Positions 1-6,806 of a stretch of DNA of 35,030 nt are shown one piece after another. The stretch's first letter is position 1. Every line of letters starts with the position of its first letter. A program made the translations under genes and the position numbers. Location: contig DYSI01000019.1 in assembly GCA_020718275.1 (NCBI GenBank), forward strand, positions 1 to 35,030, read 5' to 3'. A model generated the notes under the pieces. It did no database searches and was not told the origin of the DNA. It worked only from the letters and a program-made list of their open reading frames with translations. The DNA comes from Draconibacterium orientale. GTDB taxonomy: Bacteria > Bacteroidota > Bacteroidia > Bacteroidales > UBA1556.

Positions 1-553
1 TGAAACAATAATAATACGCAGCAGAGCTGCGGGGAATTAACCCAAAGAGATTAAACGCTTTATCTAAAATACTTAATAACAATAATTTAGATGAATTTAA
101 AAAATATTGTGATTTTTTGTCATGTACTTAGTATAAATATAGTACTTTTTACATATCCTTTTAGCAAACCGCATTTTGTGATTAAGACTACGAATCTTGA
201 TTTTTGCTTTTTCAATATTAATCGATATGAAATACACAGAAAAGCTAGAATTGATACTGAAGCTTGTGAGCTGATTGCAGCGAAGCAGCTGTATTTGCCA
301 ATGAAAATAAAATCACCAACTTGCTTCCAATAGCTTTGGAGAGGTAGTTTACCGAAGTGATACAGCCATGCTTGAATGTTCTTTTTTGAGGGAGATTCAA
401 ATGCCTTTATGCAATAAATCTTATTTATCGCCTCCATAAACTACTGACCTAAGGCGAAGAAGGCTCCTAATTTGTGCTTTTTGAATGAGCAAAACCTCCA
501 TTCTAAGACCGTAATGCACATGCATTTGCCTTACAGAGATTGCCGTATTTTGC
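1..553. other. Region without a supportable gene; possible decayed coding DNA
   Basis: The track offers two overlapping antisense ORFs (91-333 plus, 120-437 minus). Neither has recognisable family features and both look like chance frames. A third frame on the plus strand, from about 310 to 439, reads more like protein (GEVVYRSDTAMLEC then REIQMPL, ending in a stop), but it has no start codon. A short frame beginning MKYTEKLELILKLVS at about 227 stops after 15 codons. This could be the remains of a small gene broken by indels, but no family was recognised and no product is claimed. Confidence 0.3.
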
Positions 554-811
554 TTAGCGTTTTAGGTAGTCAATTTTTGCTTGCACTGGCAATTCTTTGC
601 TAGTAGGATTATCCGCTAAATACTGTAAATCAGCTACAAAGCGTTCCAGATCATCGGTTTTAAACCCCTTTTCTTCTGCCGCTTCTTGCAAACTTCCCCA
701 AATGGGTTCGCCACAAACGATACAACGAATGCCCTCTTTCATCAAATACTCAACTGAACCTGGAAGACCTTCAATGAGGTCTTCAATACTAATTTCTTTG
801 GTTATTTTCAT
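554..811 (-). CDS. DUF1858 domain protein
   Basis: An 85-residue protein if translation starts at the internal ATG (MKITKEISIEDLIEG). The track ORF runs 26 codons further upstream through sequence that does not look coding, so the shorter start is preferred. The body fits the DUF1858 family (small alpha-helical domain, found alone or at the N-terminus of ScdA-like and hybrid-cluster-linked proteins): an acidic N-terminal helix, then the C-x2-C pair in GIRCIVCGEPIWGSL at about residues 30-33, then a helical tail. The Cys pair suggests redox or metal chemistry, but the function of the family is not established. It is divergent from the PabA-like gene. A box TAATTTTG on the minus strand (851-844) fits a Bacteroidetes -7 element and would give a leader of about 25 nt. 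Confidence 0.8.
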   Translation of the reverse strand: MKITKEISIEDLIEGLPGSVEYLMKEGIRCIVCGEPIWGSLQEAAEEKGFKTDDLERFVADLQYLADNPTSKELPVQAKIDYLKR

Positions 812-898
812 TGGATAAAATCTAATTTCGATATTAATGGATGCAAAATTAATTAATAAATCGTTATTTTGCCATAAATTAGTAAGCACACCAAAAGC

Positions 899-1468
899 AT
901 GAAATTATTGATAATCGACAATTACGATTCATTCACCTATAACCTAAAGCATTATGCTTCAAAATTCTGCAGTGATATAGTCGTTTGTAGAAATGATGCA
1001 ATCAGATTGGAAGAACTTGATGCCTATGATGCCTTTATCATTTCCCCTGGTCCGGGCTTAGCTCGTGAAAGTGGAATAAGTTTTCAAGCCATTAGGCATT
1101 ACGCAGCATATAAAAAAATTTTAGGAGTATGCTTAGGACATCAGGCCATTGCAGAAGTATATGGTTCACTGCTAATTAATCTATCCAAACCACTCCATGG
1201 CCTATCGGTAGAGACCTACCTAAAATCATCGGACGCACTTTTTAAAAATATGCCAAGCACCATACAAACGGGACGCTATCATTCGTGGGTAGTTGATCCT
1301 AATACAATAGATTCTGAGGTATTTGATGTTACGGCTACCGATGTTTACGGGCAAGTGCAAGCGCTAAAGCATCGGGTTTACAACTTGAGAGGCGTACAAT
1401 TTCATCCGGAATCAGTTTTGACCGATTACGGATTGTTAATGATTGAGAACTGGATTAAGTATTGCTAG
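899..1468 (+). CDS. pabA: Aminodeoxychorismate/anthranilate synthase component II (glutamine amidotransferase)
   Basis: A class I glutamine amidotransferase subunit of 189 residues, the normal size for PabA/TrpG. Visible motifs are the N-terminal LLIIDNYDSFTYN, the oxyanion strand ISPGPG, the nucleophile elbow GVCLGHQAIAEVYG (Cys about 80) and the catalytic His-Glu in VQFHPESVLT near the C-terminus. The enzyme splits glutamine and passes ammonia to a chorismate-binding partner (PabB for folate, TrpE for tryptophan). No partner gene is in the window, so the choice between PabA and TrpG rests on the absence of a trp operon and is an inference. It is monocistronic as seen, ending three bases before the convergent DUF4837 gene. 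Confidence 0.88.
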   Translation: MKLLIIDNYDSFTYNLKHYASKFCSDIVVCRNDAIRLEELDAYDAFIISPGPGLARESGISFQAIRHYAAYKKILGVCLGHQAIAEVYGSLLINLSKPLHGLSVETYLKSSDALFKNMPSTIQTGRYHSWVVDPNTIDSEVFDVTATDVYGQVQALKHRVYNLRGVQFHPESVLTDYGLLMIENWIKYC

Positions 1469-1471
1469 AAC

Positions 1472-2503
1472 CTATTGAATCTTCTCGACTTTATCGATCT
1501 TATTTTGCTGAAACTGAAAGCTTACTAGAAGTGCTTCAAGGTGCAAAATCAAATCGCGCTTCTCCTCTTTTGGTGCTTTAATATACCCATCGAGGGTAAT
1601 CAATCGATTAGCAATAGTATCAACAAAAGTATAACTGATAAAAGGCCCACCCATTGGATATCCTTCAACATCCCAAAATGAACGCAGTTGGGAAGCGTAA
1701 TTTCCTTTAAAATCAACCATTCGTTTTAGCGGTGGAAAATAATCAGATACTTTCATATAAGAGCCTTTCACTGGTCCGGGAACAAATTTAGCGGTCATCT
1801 CATTTCTATAATTTATAATTGCCTGCATTCCAAAACTAGCGGTATCGGTATATGGCTTGATAAAAATAAAAACGCCCTCTTCAATATCACCAGCCGGACG
1901 GCGAATCCAGGCAAAATTTGCCTTTTGATCGGCAATATAAAAACCTTCTGGAAAGCTTAAACTAAAACCAAATTGCTTCTCCAATTTTCCAGAAATACTT
2001 TTTAAATCAATGTTTTTATATGCTTTAGCAATTCTGTTCACCTCATTTTTATGAAAAAATTCTTTGATTTGATTTTGATACTTAAGATAAGTATCGGTAA
2101 ATCCTTGCACACTATTTGCCTTAATCGTAATCACTGTTTGCGGGGTTGAAAACAAATTATGTCGAACTTCAATTTTAGGTTCCTTTAGTTCAGCCTTTTT
2201 AAAGATCATAATATTTCTCTGCTTTTGGTAAACAGCCCCAAATGAGGAAAGAGGAATATGAGAAATTTCGTATTCGGGCTCAGCACGTGAGAGCCATAAT
2301 GGAACCGATTGCAAACTGTAAATGAGGGTGTCGCCAAGGGATGTTTTCCATAAATCATTGCTGATTACAATCAGCACCTCGCTAGTTCGACCACCTGAGG
2401 TATAAAGTAAATTCTTGGTCGATTTAGTTTGTTTACTATCTTTTAAGCAACTGGAAATCAGCACTAATACACTAAGGATTAAGCTGAGGGCTATTTTTCT
2501 ACT
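1472..2503 (-). CDS. DUF4837 family lipoprotein
   Basis: A secreted lipoprotein of about 343 residues. The start is set at the internal Met of MSRKIALSLILSVLVLISSC, which gives a compact signal peptide with lipobox LISS|C; the track start adds seven residues (MFRLTLM). The mature part begins with a low-complexity linker, then GGRTSEVLIVISNDLW, WLSRAEPEYEISHIP and FWDVEGYPMGGPFISYTF, the recurring features of DUF4837, a family found almost only in Bacteroidota. Its biochemical role is unknown; anchoring to the cell envelope is inferred from the lipobox. It lies 64 bases downstream of the asparaginase gene on the same strand and may be the tail of a tatD-ansA-DUF4837 transcript. Confidence 0.8.
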   Translation of the reverse strand, partial: SRKIALSLILSVLVLISSCLKDSKQTKSTKNLLYTSGGRTSEVLIVISNDLWKTSLGDTLIYSLQSVPLWLSRAEPEYEISHIPLSSFGAVYQKQRNIMIFKKAELKEPKIEVRHNLFSTPQTVITIKANSVQGFTDTYLKYQNQIKEFFHKNEVNRIAKAYKNIDLKSISGKLEKQFGFSLSFPEGFYIADQKANFAWIRRPAGDIEEGVFIFIKPYTDTASFGMQAIINYRNEMTAKFVPGPVKGSYMKVSDYFPPLKRMVDFKGNYASQLRSFWDVEGYPMGGPFISYTFVDTIANRLITLDGYIKAPKEEKRDLILHLEALLVSFQFQQNKIDKVEKIQ

Positions 2504-2567
2504 CATTAGGGTTAGTCGAAACATTTGTAGCGTTTTTTGATTATTAAAAGCGGATTATACTCAAAAA

Positions 2568-3590
2568 TTATTCCGAAATTTCACCAGCCCAGGGTCGGGT
2601 AAAACTGGCAATGATGTCTTTATTATGTTTTTCTTCGCCCAAAATAACCATTAATTTAGTAAGTGCCGAAGCAGTGGTCATATCTTTAGCGCTTACAACT
2701 CCTATTTCGAGTAGACGACGTGAGGTTTCGTATTTTCCCATTTCAACACTACCACCAATGCATTGGGTGACGTTTACTATTATCAATCCCTTTTGAATGG
2801 CCGTTTGAAGTCCATCAATAAACCAATCTTTGGAAAAGGCATTTCCAGACCCAAAACTTTCAAGTACTAATGCCCGTAATCCCTTGGTTGCTAAGATAGA
2901 ATGGATAAAAGAGGCTTGCATTCCAGGGAATATTTTAATAATACCAACCCCTGTATCAAGCTGAGTGTGGAGTTTTAATTTCTTAAAATTTGGTTTCAAA
3001 ATATTTTCCTTATAAAATTTAAGGTAAACCCCTGATTCCGCCAGCAAAGGGTAATTACCACTCACAAAGGCTTTAAAATTTTCCGCATTGTATTTATAGG
3101 TTCTATTTCCTCTGAAAAGCTTGTTTTCAAAATAAATGCAAACCTCAGGCACTAGAGGTGTTTCATCCTCTTTGGCGGCAGCAATTTCAATGGCATTAAT
3201 AAAATTTTCTCGACCGTCGGTTCTCAATTCACCCAATGGCAATTGCGAACCGGTAATGATAACAGGCTTATTGAGATTGCCAAGTATAAAACTCAAAGCC
3301 GAAGCAGTATACGACATGGTATCGGAGCCATGTAAAATCACATATCCATCAAAATCTTCATATCTATTTTGAATAATATGCGCCATTTCCACCCACTGTT
3401 CGGGCATAATATCCGATGAGTCAATAAGTGGGTCGAAGGAAATCGCTTCAATCCGATAATGCAGTTTTTGCAATTCAGGGATTTGCTGATAAATCTGCGC
3501 AAAATTGAAAGGAACCAAGGAGCCTTTTTCGTTTTTCACCATGCCTATGGTACCGCCAGTATAGATAATCAGAATGGATGTTTGTGCCAT
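2568..3590 (-). CDS. ansA: Type I (cytoplasmic) L-asparaginase
   Basis: An asparaginase of 340 residues hydrolysing L-asparagine to aspartate and ammonia. The first catalytic threonine lies in LIIYTGGTIGM at the N-terminus, and the second Thr/Asp pair in YVILHGSDTMSYTASALSFIL around residue 90. Further family marks are KPVIITGSQLPLGELRTDGREN and the C-terminal TQCIGGSVEMGKYETS, which supplies active-site and allosteric-site segments in type I enzymes. There is no signal peptide, which supports the cytoplasmic type I class rather than the periplasmic type II. It starts six bases after the tatD stop codon, so the two genes are almost certainly co-transcribed. Length and motifs are complete. Confidence 0.93.
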   Translation of the reverse strand: MAQTSILIIYTGGTIGMVKNEKGSLVPFNFAQIYQQIPELQKLHYRIEAISFDPLIDSSDIMPEQWVEMAHIIQNRYEDFDGYVILHGSDTMSYTASALSFILGNLNKPVIITGSQLPLGELRTDGRENFINAIEIAAAKEDETPLVPEVCIYFENKLFRGNRTYKYNAENFKAFVSGNYPLLAESGVYLKFYKENILKPNFKKLKLHTQLDTGVGIIKIFPGMQASFIHSILATKGLRALVLESFGSGNAFSKDWFIDGLQTAIQKGLIIVNVTQCIGGSVEMGKYETSRRLLEIGVVSAKDMTTASALTKLMVILGEEKHNKDIIASFTRPWAGEISE

Positions 3591-3596
3591 AAGAGC

Positions 3597-4364
3597 TTAG
3601 AGATTAAAGAGATTAGTTGCATTTCGGGTAGTTATTTCGGCCAGTTCGGTCAGGCTAAGTTGTTTTATCTCAGCCAAACGCTCCGCTACCAATTCGAGAT
3701 AGGCGCTTTCGTTGCGTCGCCCTCTATTCGGAACAGGGCTTAGATAAGGTGCGTCGGTTTCAAGGACTAGGTATTTCAAATCAATGGCTTGCAAGGTATA
3801 GGGCAATTGGGCATTTTTAAAAGTTAGAACTCCTCCAATTCCAAGCAAAAATCCCCTATCAATAATCTCTAACGCCTGCTCAGTAGTGCCCGTAAAACAA
3901 TGAAATACACCTCTTAACTTTTCAGTTTTAAAGGAATTCAACACTTCCATTATTTCATCGTGAGCCTCTCGCGAATGAATAACCAAAGGCAATTCTTGCT
4001 CAATAGACCACTGAATTTGCATTGCAAAAGCCTCCTTTTGTTGCGCAATAAAGTTTTTATCCCAATACAAATCAATACCAACTTCACCAATTGCAATATA
4101 GTTGTTGGAAGACAACAACATTTTCATTTTCGACAGAACTATCTGATAATCATCACCTACCGAGCTAGGATGCAATCCCATCATCGGAAATAGCAGTTGA
4201 GGATACTGAGCGCAAAGTTGATGCATTGGCTCAATACTTTGGAGGTCGATATTGGGCAAGAGTATGTTGGCAAGGCCTTTTTGAGTGGCGCGTGCTATCA
4301 TTTCGTCTCGGTCGCTATCAAATTCTTCAGCGTAGAGATGGGCGTGGGTGTCGATGAGAATCAT
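3597..4364 (-). CDS. tatD: TatD family metal-dependent hydrolase (DNase)
   Basis: A TIM-barrel hydrolase of 255 residues with the complete metal-binding signature of the TatD family: IDTHAHLY (first His pair), GEVGIDLYWD (Glu), PLVIHSREAHDE (His), FHCFTG (His) and LETDAPYLSPVPNRGRRNE (Asp). TatD proteins are divalent-metal-dependent 3'-5' exonucleases acting in DNA repair or DNA degradation, in the cytoplasm. The predicted start has a TAATTTTG box (minus strand 4376-4369) only about 5 bases upstream, so the transcript may be leaderless or nearly so. It is followed directly by ansA. Confidence 0.92.
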   Translation of the reverse strand: MILIDTHAHLYAEEFDSDRDEMIARATQKGLANILLPNIDLQSIEPMHQLCAQYPQLLFPMMGLHPSSVGDDYQIVLSKMKMLLSSNNYIAIGEVGIDLYWDKNFIAQQKEAFAMQIQWSIEQELPLVIHSREAHDEIMEVLNSFKTEKLRGVFHCFTGTTEQALEIIDRGFLLGIGGVLTFKNAQLPYTLQAIDLKYLVLETDAPYLSPVPNRGRRNESAYLELVAERLAEIKQLSLTELAEITTRNATNLFNL

Positions 4365-4368
4365 GAGG

Positions 4369-4376
4369 CAAAATTA
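4369..4376 (-). promoter_or_regulatory. Candidate -7 box for tatD-ansA
   Basis: TAATTTTG on the minus strand matches the Bacteroidetes -7 consensus TAnnTTTG. It ends about 5 bases from the tatD ATG, so initiation would be at or next to the start codon. No convincing -33 TTTG was seen. A second, divergent box for the glycosyltransferase lies 21 bases away. Confidence 0.45.
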
Positions 4377-4397
4377 GGAATTTAAAAGCAGCTCTTC

Positions 4398-4405
4398 TAT
4401 CTTTG
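4398..4405 (+). promoter_or_regulatory. Candidate -7 box for family 9 glycosyltransferase
   Basis: TATCTTTG on the plus strand matches the Bacteroidetes -7 consensus TAnnTTTG. Transcription would begin near 4412, about 80 bases before the preferred start codon at 4492. No clear -33 TTTG was seen. Confidence 0.45.
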
Positions 4406-4491
4406 CAATAATTCTTTCAGCAGGATATAGGCTGTATTTGCAGTTGCATGCAAATTCATGTTTTAGCTTTCAGAAAATCAAATCGATACGG

Positions 4492-5481
4492 ATGAAATTA
4501 TTAATAATCAGGTTCAGTTCCATCGGCGACATCGTGCTCACCACTCCTTTGCTACGCGTGTTAGCACAGGCTGATGAAAAGCATGAAATCCATTATGTAA
4601 CAAAGAAAAAGTATTTACAAGTGATAGCTCATAATCCGTACATATCGAAAATCCACACTTTTGAGCATGGAATTACAGAAGTTGAAAAAAATTTGCAAGT
4701 CGAACACTTTGATTTCGTGCTAGATTTACACCATAATTTACGATCGCACCGATTGATTGCCACTTTGGGGCGTCCCAGCAAAAGTTTCAACAAGCTAAAT
4801 TATGAAAAGTGGATTGCAGTGAATTTCAAATGGAATATTTTGCCAGCAGTACATATCGTTAAACGCTATTTTGATCCACTGAGTTTTCTGAATTTAAAAT
4901 ACGATGGACAAGGTTTGGATTATTTTACAGGTGAAATAGATAGCGCCAAAATGCAATCCTTCGATATTAATTTCGAAGAAAATTTTATAGTCTTTGTAGT
5001 TGGTGGAGCCCATGCCACCAAACAGATACCGGAGGATATTTTAATAAAAATAGCAGCCAATTGTCAGAATAAAATTGTGCTATTAGGCGGAAAGGATGAC
5101 GTAACGAAAGCAAATAATCTCGCACTACAAATAGGCGTTGGATGTCACAACCTGACGGCACAGCTAAGTTTAAACGAATCGGCTTGGGTGGTCAGCAAAA
5201 GTACAAAAGTACTCACCTCTGACACTGGGCTTATGCATATTGCAGCAGCTTATAAAAAGGAAATAATAAGTCTGTGGGGCAATACCATTCCTGAATTTGG
5301 GATGTATCCCTTGATGCCGTTAGGCTTAGAAAAACAATCCCATATTTTTGAGGTTAAAGGTTTGAAATGTCGGCCATGCAGTAAGATTGGTTTTAAGACT
5401 TGTCCAAAAAAACATTTTCATTGCATGACACTTCAAGACATTGATGGAATTAGGGAAGCCCTGCATCGAGAAAAATATTGA
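4492..5481 (+). CDS. Glycosyltransferase family 9 (heptosyltransferase-like)
   Basis: A GT-B fold transferase of about 329 residues from the preferred start MKLLIIRFSSIGDIVLTTPLLR, which is the canonical GT9/heptosyltransferase opening. The track ORF adds 18 codons of unlikely N-terminus. The N-terminal domain carries the Rossmann strand and SSIGD acceptor loop; the C-terminal domain has FVVGGAHATKQIP (nucleotide-sugar phosphate loop) and LTSDTGLMHIAAAYKKEIISLWG (family signature). A Cys-rich stretch near the end (KCRPCSKIGFKTCPKKHFHC) recurs in many GT9 proteins. It likely adds a heptose or related sugar to lipopolysaccharide core at the inner membrane; the exact donor cannot be read. It is a single gene between divergent tatD and co-directional frr. 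Confidence 0.85.
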   Translation: MKLLIIRFSSIGDIVLTTPLLRVLAQADEKHEIHYVTKKKYLQVIAHNPYISKIHTFEHGITEVEKNLQVEHFDFVLDLHHNLRSHRLIATLGRPSKSFNKLNYEKWIAVNFKWNILPAVHIVKRYFDPLSFLNLKYDGQGLDYFTGEIDSAKMQSFDINFEENFIVFVVGGAHATKQIPEDILIKIAANCQNKIVLLGGKDDVTKANNLALQIGVGCHNLTAQLSLNESAWVVSKSTKVLTSDTGLMHIAAAYKKEIISLWGNTIPEFGMYPLMPLGLEKQSHIFEVKGLKCRPCSKIGFKTCPKKHFHCMTLQDIDGIREALHREKY

Positions 5482-5505
5482 TAAGTTGTAGGCAATGCAA
5501 AGGAT

Positions 5506-5540
5506 TTTGTAAAATAGAAAACGGAAAATTATTAAATTTG
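5506..5540 (+). promoter_or_regulatory. Candidate promoter for frr
   Basis: TTTG at 5506-5509 and TAAATTTG at 5533-5540 match the Bacteroidetes -33 (TTTG) and -7 (TAnnTTTG) elements with a 23-base spacer, slightly longer than usual. The box lies 30 bases before the frr start codon. Confidence 0.5.
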
Positions 5541-5570
5541 CCCATTCAATAAATATAAAAAATTAGCCCA

Positions 5571-6134
5571 ATGACCGAAGAAGCTGAAATGTGTTTGGAT
5601 ATGGCCCGAGAGGGAATGCAACACAGTATCAATCACTTAGAAAAAGAGCTGCACAAAATTAGAGCAGGAAAAGCCAATCCCGCTATGCTTGATGGTATTT
5701 ATGTAGATAATTATGGAGCCAAAATGCCCCTAATACAAGTCGCCAATATCAATACTCCTGATGCGCGAACCTTGGTAATTCAACCTTGGGATAAGTCCAA
5801 TTTGCATAAAATCGAAAAAGAGATAATCAATTCTAGTTTAGGATTAAATCCTCAAAACGATGGAATCGTTATTCGCCTCAATATCCCTGTTTTAACAGAA
5901 GATCGACGGATGGAAATGGTTAGAAAATCAAAACACGAAGCCGAAGAAGCCAAAGTGGGCATCCGCAATATTCGTAAACAAGCCAATCACGAAGCACAAC
6001 AACTTGAAAAAGATGGGATGAGCGAAGATGACCGTAAACGCTTAGAAGCTAAAATTCAAGAACTAACCGATTCCTATATTAAACTGGTGGACGAGAAATT
6101 CGTCGAAAAGGAAAAAGATATTACCACCATTTAG
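5571..6134 (+). CDS. frr: Ribosome recycling factor
   Basis: A protein of 187 residues, the usual RRF length. With EF-G it splits post-termination ribosomes into subunits. Domain I helices contain the highly conserved HKIRAGKANPAMLDGIYVDNYG; domain II carries RTLVIQPWDKSNLHKIEKEI and VIRLNIPVLTEDRR; the C-terminal helix has VRKSKHEAEEAKVGIRNIR, the charged RRF signature. The gene often follows pyrH in other bacteria, but here a glycosyltransferase precedes it. A promoter-like box lies just upstream and a hairpin terminator just downstream, so it is probably transcribed alone. Confidence 0.96.
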   Translation: MTEEAEMCLDMAREGMQHSINHLEKELHKIRAGKANPAMLDGIYVDNYGAKMPLIQVANINTPDARTLVIQPWDKSNLHKIEKEIINSSLGLNPQNDGIVIRLNIPVLTEDRRMEMVRKSKHEAEEAKVGIRNIRKQANHEAQQLEKDGMSEDDRKRLEAKIQELTDSYIKLVDEKFVEKEKDITTI

Positions 6135-6156
6135 AAATTTACTTTTTACCTTTTGT

Positions 6157-6193
6157 AAGCCTTGATACTTTTCGTTTCAGGGCTTTATTTTTT
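6157..6193 (+). terminator. Rho-independent terminator after frr
   Basis: AAGCCTTGA (6157-6165) pairs with TCAGGGCTT (6177-6185) with one G-U pair across an 11-base loop, followed by a T-rich tract (TATTTTTT). It begins 22 bases after the frr stop codon. Confidence 0.65.
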
Positions 6194-6444
6194 ATCCATT
6201 TTAACTTAGTTCACACATCTTCTCTGTTGGCACAACTTCCACTAGCAAATCTTGCAAACGCTATTACGATAGCCTCCCCATTATAAGCTTGTTTTGAGGT
6301 TTGATAAGCCATTTTTCTAAGTATTTCTCTTTCCGACAAAATTGTGAAAAACCTGCCATATTAAGCTTTTTTTAACATCTATTAAACACCATTCTAAACA
6401 AGTTCTAAATAAGCCACAAAGGCTAATTAAGTATCAAAATACTT

Positions 6445-6452
6445 TATCTTTG
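6445..6452 (+). promoter_or_regulatory. Candidate -7 box upstream of the cyd operon
   Basis: TATCTTTG matches TAnnTTTG exactly. Initiation would be near 6459, inside the left 9-bp target duplication of the 71-bp element, so the element would form the 5' part of the operon leader. No good -33 TTTG is visible at normal spacing. Confidence 0.45.
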
Positions 6453-6463
6453 ATTTTTTGAAA

Positions 6464-6534
6464 CACTATTGTCCGTTAAAAATTATATTTAGTCCATTTC
6501 AGCAATTTAGTAGTTTTTTTATCGGACAACACTG
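6464..6534. mobile_element. 71-bp MITE-like element, copy 1
   Basis: The 71-base sequence is repeated at 32334-32404 in the same orientation with a single mismatch (A at 6501, G at 32371). Its ends are imperfect inverted repeats: the left end CACTATTGTCCGTTAAAAA and the right end, reverse-complemented, CAGTGTTGTCCGATAAAAA agree at 16 of 19 positions. It is flanked directly by the 9-bp repeat TTTTTGAAA at 6455-6463 and 6535-6543. Terminal repeats, target duplication and no coding capacity are the definition of a MITE moved by a transposase supplied in trans. Nine-base duplications occur in several transposon families, including some IS4-type elements; the parent family is not identified. Confidence 0.9.
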
Positions 6535-6594
6535 TTTTTGAAATATTTAACTTAATTGTCAGTCAAAATAATTAACTAATACATTAAAATATAG

Positions 6595-6804
6595 ATGAAT
6601 ATATTAAAAAAAGTCTTCCTATTTTACTATGATGGTTTCAGAGGAATGACCTACGGAAAGAAGCTATGGTTCATAATAGGGCTTAAGTTATTCTTTATGT
6701 TTGTTATTTTGAAGTGGCTATTTTTCCCAAATTTTCTTAAAACGAACTTCAAAACAGATCAAGAAAGAAGTGAATATGTAATCGAGCAATTAACAAATAA
6801 TTAA
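6595..6804 (+). CDS. DUF4492 small membrane protein of the cyd operon
   Basis: A protein of 69 residues with an N-terminal basic amphipathic segment (FYYDGFRGMTYGKKLW), one transmembrane helix (about residues 24-44, FIIGLKLFFMFVILKWLFFP) and a short charged tail. This arrangement matches DUF4492, a Bacteroidota and Campylobacterota family commonly located directly before cydA. Its role is unproven; assembly or stability of the bd oxidase is a reasonable inference from the linkage. The stop codon is two bases before the cydA start, so translation is likely coupled. Confidence 0.82.
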   Translation: MNILKKVFLFYYDGFRGMTYGKKLWFIIGLKLFFMFVILKWLFFPNFLKTNFKTDQERSEYVIEQLTNN

Positions 6805-6806
6805 CT

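Larger units (their letters stand above)
6135..6594. other. Intergenic region frr-cyd: terminator, promoter box and MITE
   Basis: This 460-base gap holds the frr terminator, a TATCTTTG -7 box and a 71-bp mobile element with flanking direct repeats, all listed separately. No further gene is apparent in it. Confidence 0.7.
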
